Of a DNA stretch of 37,610 nt, positions 25,030 through 32,438 are shown piece after piece; position 1 is the stretch's first letter; each line of letters starts with the position of its first letter. Source of the stretch: Candidatus Methanomethylophilaceae archaeon (GTDB taxonomy: Archaea; Thermoplasmatota; Thermoplasmata; Methanomassiliicoccales; Methanomethylophilaceae); assembly GCA_017540825.1 (NCBI GenBank), contig JAFYAH010000034.1, forward strand, positions 1 to 37,610, in the 5' to 3' direction. The position numbers and the translations under genes are program-made. Under the pieces are notes generated by a model. It was not told where the DNA came from, made no database searches, and worked only from the letters and a program-made list of their open reading frames with translations.

Positions 25030-25042
25030 GCCGGATATATAT
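25030..25042. promoter_or_regulatory. Shared symmetric TATA element
   Basis: GGATATATATCGG lies between two divergent genes. It is about 20-25 bases before the tmk ATG (25014, minus) and about 27 bases before the ATG at 25063 (plus). Its TATATATA core is symmetric, so it could drive leaderless transcripts both ways. Confidence 0.5.
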
Positions 25043-25062
25043 CGGCTGTCCATTCATCCGGC

Positions 25063-25437
25063 ATGATGGTCATGGTGCCCGGGGAGGGGCGCGAGGATGC
25101 CCTGGAAGGGAGGAGGGTGCTGGTATGGACCTGCGAGACCTGTGCGAGGCTATGCGGGGTGGGAGGCAGGGAGAAGGCGGAGAGGACGGCGGAGGACCTC
25201 AGGAGCAGGGGGTTCGACGTGGTCGGGGTCGCATCCACCTCGGCTTCCTGCCTCATGCCCAAGGCGATGAGGCTCTCCGAAGGGTCCCCGGAAAGGGACG
25301 TGGTGCTCGCCCTCTGCTGCAGCATCGGCGCGGAGTGCGCCAGGAAGGCCACCGGGAAGGAGGTCGTGAACCCCGTGGAGACGCTGGGCGCAGGATACCT
25401 GGACGAGGGCGGGGTCCCGAGGCTGTCGGACATCTGA
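25063..25437 (+). CDS. Cys-rich MTHFR-C-like small protein
   Basis: The 124-residue protein has seven Cys: WTCETCARLC (24, 27, 31), C63 in TSASCLMPK, and LALCCSIGAEC (85, 86, 92). It ends with KEVVNPVETLGAGYLDEGG. The spacing of a Cys-rich strand, a 'VxLxCxxGxxxxxxxxGKxVxPxxxTLxxG' tail and the overall length resemble the stand-alone form of the methylenetetrahydrofolate reductase C-terminal zinc/iron-sulfur domain found near corrinoid methyl transfer genes. The assignment is tentative. It probably binds an Fe-S cluster or zinc in C1 metabolism (inferred). The start at 25063 is consistent with a leaderless transcript from the shared TATA box. Confidence 0.55.
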   Translation: MMVMVPGEGREDALEGRRVLVWTCETCARLCGVGGREKAERTAEDLRSRGFDVVGVASTSASCLMPKAMRLSEGSPERDVVLALCCSIGAECARKATGKEVVNPVETLGAGYLDEGGVPRLSDI

Positions 25438-25473
25438 TATACATCCTATATTTTACGAGCGTCAGTGGTAGCA

Positions 25474-26004
25474 ATGATAATGCACGAGCTCTCCAAGGAC
25501 AGGGTTTCCCCTGAGAAGTTCATCGCGGTGATCGAGATCCCCAAGGGAAGCAAGGTGAAGTACGAGATCGACGAGGAGACCGGGATGCTGGCCCTCGACA
25601 GGATCCTCTCCACTTCCACCGAGTACCCCTGGAACTACGGGTTCATCCCCAGGACCTACGCGCCGGACGGAGACCCCCTCGACGTCGTCCTCCTGTGCTC
25701 CGAGACCCTGTTCCCCAACATCCTCGTCGAGTGCAAGCCCATCGGCCTGCTGAAGATGGTCGACGGCGACGACCAGGACGACAAGGTCATAGCCGTCCCC
25801 ACCAAGGACCGCCACTTCAGGGACTTCGACAGCATCACCCAGCTCCCCAAGCACCTCACCGAGGAGATCAGGCACTTCTTCTCCGTCTACAAGGCCCTGG
25901 AGGGGAAGGTCACCGAGGTCAAGGAGATGCTGGACGCGGACGCGGCCAAGGAGATGGTCGTCGCCTGCAGAAAGATGTACGACGAGAAGTTCCCCGACAT
26001 GTGA
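25474..26004 (+). CDS. ppa: Inorganic pyrophosphatase (soluble, family I)
   Basis: The enzyme hydrolyses pyrophosphate to two phosphates, pulling biosynthetic reactions. The protein (176 residues from this start) contains FIAVIEIPKGSKVKYEID, YPWNYGFIPRTYA, the catalytic metal motif DGDPLDVVLL, and DRHFRDFDSITQLPKHL. Family I length is normal. CTATATTTTA at 25446-25455 predicts transcription start around 25475, so ATG 25474 or the in-frame ATG 25480 would be used leaderless. It ends in TGA and is followed by the promoter of the rpo7 operon. Confidence 0.93.
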   Translation: MIMHELSKDRVSPEKFIAVIEIPKGSKVKYEIDEETGMLALDRILSTSTEYPWNYGFIPRTYAPDGDPLDVVLLCSETLFPNILVECKPIGLLKMVDGDDQDDKVIAVPTKDRHFRDFDSITQLPKHLTEEIRHFFSVYKALEGKVTEVKEMLDADAAKEMVVACRKMYDEKFPDM

Positions 26005-26021
26005 AGGGCTGCTCCTTTGCT

Positions 26022-26060
26022 GTATAGTTAAATACCACATCCTTATTGCTCAGAAGGAGG
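26022..26060 (+). promoter_or_regulatory. TATA box and ribosome site of the rpo7 operon
   Basis: TATAGTTAAATACC (26023-26036) is followed by a strong ribosome site AAGGAGG (26054-26060), 7 bases before the ATG at 26068. Unlike many neighbours this transcript probably has a short leader. Confidence 0.55.
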
Positions 26061-26067
26061 ACCTACA

Positions 26068-26646
26068 ATGTACACCATGATAAAGGACGTCGAGAGGCTC
26101 GTCTGCATCCCGCCAGCGGAGCTGGGCGAGGACATAGACAGCATCGTCGACAAGCTCACCTGGGAGACGTACGGGGGCAGGCTGGGGGAGGACAAGTCGT
26201 TCACCGTCCTCATCCAGAACGTCAGGCCCGTGGGTCCAGGACGCATCGTCCATGGGAACGGCGGGGTCCATCAGGCCGTGAAGTTCGACCAGATGGTCTT
26301 CAAGCCCGAGAACGACGAGATCATCGAGGGCAACGTCGTGGAGATAGTCAAGTTCGGGGCGTTCGTCAAGTTCGGCCCTCTGGACGGCCTCCTCCATGTG
26401 AGCCAGGTGATGGACGACCGCGTCGACATCGACGAGTCCAACCAGAGGCTCGTGGGCAAGGAGAGCGGAAGGAGCCTGGCCGTCGGGGACGTCGTCAGGG
26501 CGAGGATAGTCAGCCTCGACCTCAACGAGAAGGACCCCCAGGAGAGCAAGATCGGTCTCACGATGCGCCAGACCGGCCTCGGGAAGCTCCAGTGGCTGGA
26601 CGAGGACAACAAGAAGAAGAGCAAGGGGGACGAGCAGGATGAGTGA
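26068..26646 (+). CDS. rpoE1: RNA polymerase subunit Rpo7 (E')
   Basis: Rpo7 forms the polymerase stalk with Rpo4 and helps promoter opening and RNA binding. The 192-residue protein has the N-terminal RNP-like half (MYTMIKDVERLVCIPPAELGE, then SIVDKLTWETYGG) and a C-terminal S1/OB domain (FGAFVKFGPLDGLLHVSQVMDD and ARIVSLDLNEKDPQESKIGLTMRQ). The Lys/Glu-rich tail is common in archaeal members. It starts a compact operon with spt4 (8-base overlap), a DUF359 kinase, rps24e and rps27ae, an arrangement known in many euryarchaea. Confidence 0.95.
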   Translation: MYTMIKDVERLVCIPPAELGEDIDSIVDKLTWETYGGRLGEDKSFTVLIQNVRPVGPGRIVHGNGGVHQAVKFDQMVFKPENDEIIEGNVVEIVKFGAFVKFGPLDGLLHVSQVMDDRVDIDESNQRLVGKESGRSLAVGDVVRARIVSLDLNEKDPQESKIGLTMRQTGLGKLQWLDEDNKKKSKGDEQDE

Positions 26647-26857
26647 CGTCAAGAACCTGGTCGCGTGCAAGAGCTGCAAGAGGCTGTACGACAGCGCACA
26701 GCTCAAGACCTCGGGCCAGACCGCCTGCAGGCTCTGCGGGGGCGCCCTGACCAAGGACTGGCAGGGCTATCTCGCGATCATCGACTTCGAGAAGTCCGAG
26801 ATAGCGAAGACCATGGGCATCTCCGACAACGGGAAGTACGCCCTGAAGGTCCGCTGA
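26639..26857 (+). CDS. spt4: Transcription elongation factor Spt4 (RpoE'')
   Basis: This 72-residue zinc protein pairs with Spt5 on the polymerase clamp and supports processive elongation. Zinc ligands are CKSC (about residues 10-13) and CRLCGG (about 31-36), followed by the conserved DWQGYLAIIDFEKSEIAKTMGI segment. It overlaps rpo7 by 8 bases, so translation is likely coupled. Length is normal. It ends in TGA 5 bases before the next start. Confidence 0.95.
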   Translation: MSDVKNLVACKSCKRLYDSAQLKTSGQTACRLCGGALTKDWQGYLAIIDFEKSEIAKTMGISDNGKYALKVR

Positions 26858-26862
26858 CGCTC

Positions 26863-27369
26863 ATGTTCGAGAGGGACCTGGTGCTGCCTGCTTCCGAGAG
26901 GCAGGCTTTCAAGGAACCTATCGGAGAGGAGCTGCGCGACTCCGACCTGGGGTCGCTCGGCAGAGGAAACCTTTTGGTGACCGTCGGGGACGTGGTATCC
27001 CTGACGTTCAGGAAGCGCGGCATAAGGCCGGACCTGTCCATATACGACGGGTTCACCGAGCGCCGCGAGATGACCGGATTCGCGGAGCTTGTCGAGGACG
27101 AGCCCAAGGAGAGGGTCGTCAGCCCTGCGGGGACGATATCGGCCCAGCTCGCCGATGCGGTCCGCAGGAGCATCGAGGGGTCCGGAAGCGGGCTGATACT
27201 CGTGGACGGGGAGGAGGACCTGGCGCTGCTGCCTTGCATCCTCTACGCTCCCGTCGGGACGAGGATCGTCTACGGATGGCCCGGACGGTGCATGATGCTC
27301 GTGACCACGGACGAGACCATCCAAATGAAGGCCGCCAATCTGGCCGCTAGAATGGAGGAAGCCATATGA
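26863..27369 (+). CDS. GTP-dependent dephospho-CoA kinase (DUF359 family)
   Basis: This archaeal enzyme catalyses the last step of coenzyme A synthesis using GTP. The 168-residue protein has [32 protein letters not shown], the Asp-containing strand [14 protein letters not shown], and [18 protein letters not shown], all typical of DUF359. It lies between spt4 and rps24e, as in many archaea. The last codons overlap the rps24e start (ATGA). The functional assignment follows characterised archaeal homologues. Confidence 0.88.
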   Translation: MFERDLVLPASERQAFKEPIGEELRDSDLGSLGRGNLLVTVGDVVSLTFRKRGIRPDLSIYDGFTERREMTGFAELVEDEPKERVVSPAGTISAQLADAVRRSIEGSGSGLILVDGEEDLALLPCILYAPVGTRIVYGWPGRCMMLVTTDETIQMKAANLAARMEEAI

Positions 27370-27680
27370 AAATGGATATAACCCAGCAGAAGGAGAACCC
27401 TCTCCTCAAGAGGACCGAGGTCTGTTTCACGATCGACCACGCCGGCGAGACCACTCCCGGAAGGAACGCGGTCGCGGAAGAGGTCGCAAAGAAGCTGAAG
27501 ACCAAGAGGAACTGCGTCGTCGTAGACAGCATCGAGTCCGTCTACGGGAAGGGCATGTCGAAGGGATACGCCAAGGTCTACGACAGCATGGAGGCCGCTC
27601 TCGAGTACGACCGCAAGCACCTCCTGAAGAGGAACGGGATCGAGGCCCCCAAGGCCGAGGCTCCCGCCGCGGAGGAGTGA
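27366..27680 (+). CDS. rps24e: 30S ribosomal protein eS24
   Basis: This 104-residue small-subunit protein contains [58 protein letters not shown] and an Ala/Pro/Glu-rich tail ([12 protein letters not shown]). The start overlaps the DUF359 stop. Length is normal for archaeal eS24. It is co-transcribed with rps27ae, which starts 5 bases after its stop. Confidence 0.95.
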   Translation: MKMDITQQKENPLLKRTEVCFTIDHAGETTPGRNAVAEEVAKKLKTKRNCVVVDSIESVYGKGMSKGYAKVYDSMEAALEYDRKHLLKRNGIEAPKAEAPAAEE

Positions 27681-27685
27681 TTAGG

Positions 27686-27871
27686 ATGGCAGCAAAGGCA
27701 GCACCCAAGAAAGCGGCATCCAGCAAGAGGGACGCGTACAAGGTCGAGGGCGGGAAGCTCGTCAGGACCAAGCCCGTTTGCCCCAAGTGCGGGCCCGGGG
27801 TCTTCATGGCCACTCACAAGGACAGGAAGGCCTGCGGACGCTGCGGATACACCGAGTTCAACCAGAACTGA
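27686..27871 (+). CDS. rps27ae: 30S ribosomal protein eS27/S27ae
   Basis: This 61-residue zinc-ribbon ribosomal protein has [27 protein letters not shown], a CxxC...CxxC site, and an N-terminal Ala/Lys-rich extension. The ATG at 27686 has a good ribosome site (GGAGG at the end of rps24e). An upstream in-frame GTG at 27677 is less likely. It is the last gene of the rpo7 operon. Confidence 0.95.
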   Translation: MAAKAAPKKAASSKRDAYKVEGGKLVRTKPVCPKCGPGVFMATHKDRKACGRCGYTEFNQN

Positions 27872-27883
27872 GGGTTCCGATCC

Positions 27884-27920
27884 TGCCGGGGGTTCCCCGG
27901 CCAAACGCCTTTCCTTCTCA
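27884..27920 (+). terminator. Terminator of the rpo7-rps27ae operon
   Basis: A perfect 7-bp stem GCCGGGG-GTT-CCCCGGC (27885-27901) lies 13 bases after the rps27ae stop. The pyrimidine-rich CGCCTTTCCTTCTC follows. Confidence 0.65.
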
Positions 27921-27921
27921 A

Positions 27922-27995
27922 GGACCCGTAGTATAGTCTGGATAGAATGGGGGCCTCCGGAGCCTCGGACTCGGGTTCGAATCCCGACGGGTCCG
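27922..27995 (+). tRNA. tRNA-Arg (anticodon CCG)
   Basis: The acceptor GGACCCG/CGGGTCC is perfect. The anticodon stem GGGGC/GCCTC encloses CTCCGGA, giving CCG. The T-arm is TCGGG-TTCGAAT-CCCGA, the discriminator is G, and no CCA is encoded. Its 3' end is partly repeated 6.8 kb downstream, so it is the likely integration site of the following element. Confidence 0.95.
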
Positions 27996-27996
27996 C
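27983..27996 (+). repeat. Candidate attL in the tRNA-Arg 3' end
   Basis: CCCGACGGGTCCGC, the end of the T-stem plus the acceptor strand, recurs exactly at 34806-34819. A 14-base match at this distance is unlikely by chance. Everything between differs in composition and gene content from the chromosome to the left. Confidence 0.5.
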
Positions 27997-28568
27997 TAGA
28001 CTATCTGTCCAGATGTTTCTTTTCGGCAAGGAATGGTTTTCGGCCCATATCGGCCCTTTTTCAATGTTTATGGGGATTATGCATAATTACTATAGCATAT
28101 ATGCGGAGATTATACGGATTCTCCGTGTATGATCCGAATATTTATTTCAGTTTAAATAACGCGTTTTCGAGCGATTTCGGGCCTCCCGCGGGCTTCCCGG
28201 AGATGGTTGGATGGATGTGCCAATGATGCGGTGGACGGCTCCGGGATATTATTGGGGCGTCTTTTCATGACGTTCTTTTATTAAACAATGTATTTTATCA
28301 TATAACAATCGATTAAATCGAAAATATCGACAGGTTTCTCACAAAGTTATTGCACAGTCAATAACATCCGCTCGGAACGGCATGAAGGGCCTCCTCGGGG
28401 CGGAGGCAGGCGCTTACCGGCCGCCGGGCCGCATGCGCGCCTCATCCTGAGCCCTCGCCGCTAGTGCATCGGCGCCGGGCCGCGGCGTATCGCGATCCCG
28501 CGAATCTGCCCGGCGCCTGAAGTCGACGGTCCGGCTCATGCGCCCGTGCAGGACTCCCTCCTGTAATA
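27997..28568. other. Gene-free flank of the integrated element
   Basis: I see no gene. The first part (to about 28370) is AT-rich with TATA-like sequences (GTTTAAATAACG near 28151). From about 28380 it turns very GC-rich. The end (about 28507-28568) is homologous, in inverted orientation, to the unit at 30618-30681, so the hairpin array begins here. Confidence 0.5.
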
Positions 28569-28742
28569 CTTGTTTGTTGTTAGTTTGTTAGGTTATTAGG
28601 GACGGCCCGGTGCGGTGCTCGGGCCGGTACCTCCTCGCCGGTGCGACGTCCCTCTGACCCTTGTTTGTTGTTAGTTTGTTAGGTTGTTTGGGACGGCCCG
28701 GTGCGGTGCTCGGGCCGGTACCTCCTCGCCGGTGCGACTTAC
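28569..28742 (-). repeat. Left array of hairpin units with A/C-rich linkers
   Basis: Two linkers (28569-28600 and 28659-28691), read on the minus strand, have the pattern CCTAACAACCTAACAAACTA followed by ACAACAAACAAGG. They separate units that are identical over 47 bases (28601-28647 and 28692-28738). Period is 90 bases. In minus-strand sense each unit can fold: GGCCCG and CGGGCC form an inner hairpin, and GGGACG pairs with CGTCCC as a closing stem. Identical units rule out ordinary CRISPR spacers. Confidence 0.8.
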
Positions 28743-28830
28743 CCTCCTAGCGATTGCAGTGTTGTCCGATCCAGGGGACGTAGATGCACACGGTTTTTCC
28801 GGGAATCCCTCTAGAAGGGTCTGATAAGAT

Positions 28831-28841
28831 AGATATATACG
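28831..28841. promoter_or_regulatory. Symmetric TATA element between array and RNA/ATPase genes
   Basis: AGATATATACG holds TATATA at 28834-28839. Rightward it predicts a start near 28862; leftward a start near 28810 that would transcribe the left array. Confidence 0.4.
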
Positions 28842-28861
28842 CGCTACGCGAGGTGCATGGC

Positions 28862-29050
28862 GTGGTGTGTGTGGGATTGCTGGCTGACTTCCGGGTCGCA
28901 CACGGCTTCGCAGCCCGTGTCGCACGCTCCGGCGAGAGGGGGGCTCCGCCGGCGCGCCCCGTCGACGCCTATTCGTCCCGGCCATGTTCCCTCGTCGTGT
29001 GAGCCGCCAGACGTCTGCCCCCGAGGGAAGCGCGGCCCTCGGGGGGCTTC
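28862..29050 (+). ncRNA. Candidate structured RNA of about 190 bases
   Basis: Between the TATA element (28834) and a strong terminator hairpin (29018-29045) there is no convincing ORF but several hairpins: ACACGG/CCGTGT around 28900-28918, CCGGCG/CGCCGG around 28929-28953, and the 10-bp terminator stem. I infer a small RNA or a structured leader. It could instead be the long 5' leader of the gene at 29161 if the terminator is leaky. Confidence 0.4.
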
Positions 29051-29057
29051 TTTCACG
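29018..29057 (+). terminator. Perfect 10-bp hairpin with T-rich tail
   Basis: CCCCCGAGGG pairs with CCCTCGGGGG across an 8-base loop. CTTCTTTC follows. Confidence 0.6.
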
Positions 29058-29160
29058 TTTCTGGCATTCCCTCGGCATCCGGCGCAGCATAGGCGTCGCC
29101 GTCGGTGTGGTCGCGCTCAATCATTATCTAATTGTATCCATATTTCCTTTTGAGGATAAC

Positions 29161-29754
29161 ATGAACTCGGACAAAGAGCTATTCTCCGGCCATGTTCAAG
29201 GCTTCACGGCGCCGGGAGCGGTGGTGGCGTTCGTCGGATCCCGCAACGACGCCCTCCTCTGCGCCGTTTCCTTCTGTCAGGCCTTGGTGGAGGGGCGTCT
29301 AAGGGGGAATCCCGGGCGCGCCATCGCCGTTACGAACGCCATGTTCGTCCGCGCGGGGGAGGACGGCTGCGAGCAGGTATCGGCTCCACGGGGCGTGATA
29401 GTCGCGCCGACCGTCGCAGAGGCCTTCCACGACGCCGTGGAGATCCTCAGGGGCGCAGCAGAGGAAGGCAGGCTCACGGTGGTCCTCCTTGACGCCCCGG
29501 AGGGGGTCCGGGGCATGGAGATAAGCGGCGGGCTCGTCGAGGCCTTCCGCAGTGCGGGGGCCGTGCTCTGGCTGGCGGTGCCCGAGGCTTCCGAGGGGGC
29601 GGTCACCCATACCATCAGGGTGCTGGGGGTCGGGGAATGGAGCCGCGCGGGCGGTCGCCGCGCCGCCAGGGGGACGGGCCTCGTCGCGCGCATCCGCGAG
29701 GGGACCGGCGGGGAAGAGCACACGCTCGCCGTCCCCGAGGCGTCTTGGGCGTAG
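29161..29754 (+). CDS. P-loop-ATPase-like protein of the element, ending in TAG
   Basis: This 197-residue protein starts with MNSDKELFSGHVQGF after a GAGG ribosome site; a longer in-frame start at 28984 is less likely. GAVVAFVGSRNDALLCAVSF occupies the place of a Walker A loop but lacks the GK[ST] core. GRLTVVLLDAPEG looks like Walker B and GAVLWLAVPEAS like the following strand. It may be a degenerate ATPase of a plasmid-like element. It stops at TAG (29752-29754), unlike the chromosomal genes. The same frame stays open for 173 more codons and includes a helix-turn-helix, so UAG readthrough may give a larger protein. The function is unknown. Confidence 0.5.
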   Translation: MNSDKELFSGHVQGFTAPGAVVAFVGSRNDALLCAVSFCQALVEGRLRGNPGRAIAVTNAMFVRAGEDGCEQVSAPRGVIVAPTVAEAFHDAVEILRGAAEEGRLTVVLLDAPEGVRGMEISGGLVEAFRSAGAVLWLAVPEASEGAVTHTIRVLGVGEWSRAGGRRAARGTGLVARIREGTGGEEHTLAVPEASWA

Positions 29755-30276
29755 CCACTAGAGTCCCTCCCGCTTGGAGGGTGGGCCGTCCGTCCCCGCC
29801 CACTCGAACCGCCCAGCGGGTCGCTTCCCTCCGACGTTGCGGAGACAGGAAAGGTCCAGGCCTCATCCCGCGCCGACGGAGGGAAGGGAAGCGCGTCCCC
29901 TGAACCGGGGAGGGAGGCCGCAGCGCGTGAGCTCCGCGACGAGGTGGTCTGGAGGATGTACGGGTCGGGGTTCACCCACAGGCAGATCGGGCAGGCCTTC
30001 GGCGTGACCGACAGGACATCGAAGAACTGGGTGGCGAGGATCAAGGCCCGCTCCCGATGGCCGTTGCGGACTCGGAGGGCACGCCTATGGCGGCTTCTGG
30101 CAGGGCCTCCGCTCGTCCTTCTGACGCCGGACGACATCGGCTCAAGGGCGTGGGGGCCAGGCGGCCGCAGATTGCATCGAAAGCGCCGCCTCCGATCCGA
30201 TGCCGCAGCCTCTTGCGCTTTCCTGACCGACTATGGAAACGGGCGGCATGCCATTCGGAGACGGAGAAGCAGCTAG
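29755..30276 (+). other. In-frame extension with a helix-turn-helix segment
   Basis: The frame of the ATPase-like gene continues after its TAG. It first passes through a Pro/Gly/Ser-rich stretch, then RELRDEVVWRMYGSGFTHRQ and IGQAFGVTDRTSKNWVARIK (about 29929-30054), which is a good helix-turn-helix of the Hin/homeodomain-like type. It ends at a second TAG (30274-30276). After RIKAR the sequence no longer looks protein-like, and an alternative frame (from 30057) looks equally plausible. The segment may be the C-terminal domain of a readthrough product, a separate GTG-started gene (29944), or a remnant. From 30277 to 30468 I see no gene. Confidence 0.35.
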
Positions 30277-30468
30277 CAAAGGCCGGCAACGGCTTCATCC
30301 GCCTCTTCATATCTGTTGTCGGCTGCACCCGAGGCATGCTCGCTGTCAGGCTGTTATGTTGTTCGGGTATGCGATGAGGCCGAAGTCTTCCGATCGTCGT
30401 AGCGTCTCGTACAGCTGGCACTGTGCTCTCTGCAGCAGAGATCGTCTATGTTATGTGTGGTCGAACGA

Positions 30469-30907
30469 CCTAACAACCTAACAAATTAACAATCTAACAA
30501 CAAACAAGGCTACAAAGGGGCCGCCGAGCCGGCGCAGGATCCGAGTCGCCGAGGGGCGCCCGCTGACTCCGGGAATTGGGCAGTCCTAACAACCTAACAA
30601 CCTAACAACAAACAAGGATCACAGGAGGGAGACTTGCACGGGCGCATGAGCTGGACCGCCGACTTCAGGCACTTGGCTGTCCCTAACAACCTAACAAACT
30701 AACAACAAACAAGGATCAGAGGGACGTTGCACCGGCGAGGAGGGGTTGACCCGAGACTGTATCGAACCGCCCCTAACAACCTAACAAACTAACAACAAAC
30801 AAGGAACACACGGGGATAGGTCTGCATGGGCGCGGGTGCTAAGCTGCCTAGGTGGCGCCCGCTTACTTTGGTCATCGGGCAGTCCTAACAACCTAACAAC
30901 AAACAGG
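30469..30907 (+). repeat. Right array of hairpin units with A/C-rich linkers
   Basis: Five linkers lie at 30469-30509 (41 bases), 30585-30617, 30682-30714, 30772-30804 (33 bases each) and 30884-30907 (shortened). They are plus-strand copies of the linkers in the left array. The units between are 75, 64, 57 and 79 bases. The 64-base unit matches the outermost left unit (about 28507-28568) and the 57-base unit matches the 47-base identical left units over its first half. The 75- and 79-base units share their last about 35 bases (GGCGCCCGCT...GGGCAGT). Shared features are GGGA near the start, a TTGCACSGGCG-like core and a pyrimidine-rich end that can pair with GGGA. From 30908 to 31144 I see no gene. 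Confidence 0.8.
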
Positions 30908-31144
30908 GTATCGTCAGCCTGCCTGTTTCTTTCGATTGGCCATCGATGAAGGTATGGGTATATCGTTCCCCCTCGAACCGCCTTTGAATGGGTCTCCGCT
31001 CACTTCCGGCGACCGACCGTTCGTCGATTTTTTCTGTATTATATTATCGCTATTCTTGTAATGATATTGTAATACAATCGTATTTCATGACAGGAGGTCT
31101 TGTATCCACGTTCCGTATACAGGGACGACGTACGGAGGCCGGCT

Positions 31145-32020
31145 ATGGCAAGAGCGGCGAAGAAGGTTGAGAAGCAGGACGTCGACGTCGGCCGCATAGG
31201 CCACTGGGTGATCTCCCCTCCCCAGGAATTGGCCAAGTGCATGATGCAGACCTACGAGGACTTCGACATCCTCCAGAGGTACGTCGACGACACGATCCTC
31301 GAGCTCGGTGGGAAGGCCGGCGTCACCGTGTTCCATCCCTGGCGCCAGAAGGAGGACCTTTGGGAGCTCTCGCCGCACTTCCACGTCCTCTGCTACGGTT
31401 TCCTGAGGACGAAGAGGTTCCTGAAGGAGAACCCGGGATGGATCATAAAGAAGGTCCACCCCAGGGAGCGCATCAGGAGCATACGCCACACCGCCTCCTA
31501 CCTCTCGACGCACATGGCCTCGGTCTCGTCGAGCACGACCCCTCCGACGTCGACTGGGACCTCGACCTCCTCGACCACATGGTCCCCGGAATCAAATCCC
31601 CCGGTGCGAAGTTCACGGAAAATGACTACGAGGATTATTCAGAAGGCAAGGGCAGGATGTGCGGCGACCTCTCCGGCATGGACTGGACGAAATGGGCGGA
31701 GGACCGCCTCTCCAGGGAGACCCGCATATGCTACTGGGGAGGCGCCGCCCGCAACAGGATAAGGCTGGTAGGGATCCACCGCCAGTACAAGATCCGCGTC
31801 TGCCAGGAGTGCGGCGAGATGCTCCGCACCTACGAGGGAGCCGACGATACGATAGGAAACTATGTGAGGTACATCCAGGACAACCCGATCCTGTCCTTCG
31901 CGGAGCACTTCGAGCAGGTGAAGACCGCCTACCTGAGGTTCAAGGACGACCTGAGGGCCGAGGGAATGACCCTCTCGGACTTCAGGATGCGCTGGTACCT
32001 CTCGCTCCCCATGAGGGAAC
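31145..32020 (+). pseudogene. Frameshifted HUH-type rolling-circle replication protein
   Basis: The first frame (MARAAKKVEKQDVDVGRIGH, then WVISPPQELAKC) contains the HUH metal motif SPHFHVLCYGF and a Tyr-bearing RHTASYLSTHM. Near 31510-31520 the reading frame must shift by one base: the next frame continues LGLVEHDPSDVDWDLDLLDH, GIKSPGAKFTENDYEDYSEG, and a CxxC (VCQECGEML). Around 32020 the sequence joins the opposite-strand gene, so the C-terminus is cut off. HUH Rep proteins nick a hairpin origin to start rolling-circle replication. This copy is probably inactive unless the shift is a sequencing error or programmed. The nearby hairpin arrays are candidate origins. Confidence 0.65.
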
Positions 32021-32405
32021 CGAACTCGGGGTCGCCCCAGAGCTTCGCCTTGACGGCTTTTATGAGCCTCGACAGGTCGTCCTTGATGGTCTTCAGGAGC
32101 CCCTCTGCGCACGGCGGCTTGGTGACGAACCACGAGGCGTCCTCGCTGTCCCAGCTCTCCAGGATCGAGGTGGCGAAGCACCTCCTCATCCGGTTGAACT
32201 CGCCCCTCTCCTCGTCGAGGACCTCCATGGTGGCCTCGCTTATCTCGACCTCCTTCGCGGCGGCCCGGGTTTCATCCAATATGTGCTTGGTCAGCTTCTT
32301 TCATTTGATCACGTCTTTGGCGGCGTCCACGGCCGCGGACATCGCCTCGCCCTCCACGTAACCCACGACCACGTTGGCTACGGCCGCGGCTATCACTCCG
32401 AGCAT
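31929..32405 (-). pseudogene. Unrecognised gene interrupted by TGA
   Basis: On the minus strand ATG 32405 opens MLGVIAAAVANVVVGYVEGE and runs to DVIK. It hits TGA at 32301-32303, then continues in the same frame KKLTKHILDETRAAAKEVEI and MRRCFATSILESWDSEDASW to about GDPEFGSLM near 32030. The tail from there to the stop at 31929 is antisense to the Rep remnant and is probably not original. Both pieces have good codon bias, so this looks like one small Ala-rich, mostly helical protein broken by a nonsense mutation and 3' truncated. I do not recognise the family. Confidence 0.45.
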
Positions 32406-32438
32406 GGTCTGGAATCTTCGTTCTGATATTTAGGTGGA

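Noticed and set aside
28569-30907. CRISPR array (repeats of about 33 bases with 57-79-base spacers)
   Set aside because: The 'spacers' are homologous to each other, two are identical over 47 bases, repeats are low-complexity and occur in both orientations, and no cas genes are near.
32301-32303. TGA recoded as selenocysteine in the broken gene
   Set aside because: TGA is the main stop codon throughout the window, no stem-loop insertion element is seen, and the gene is truncated anyway.
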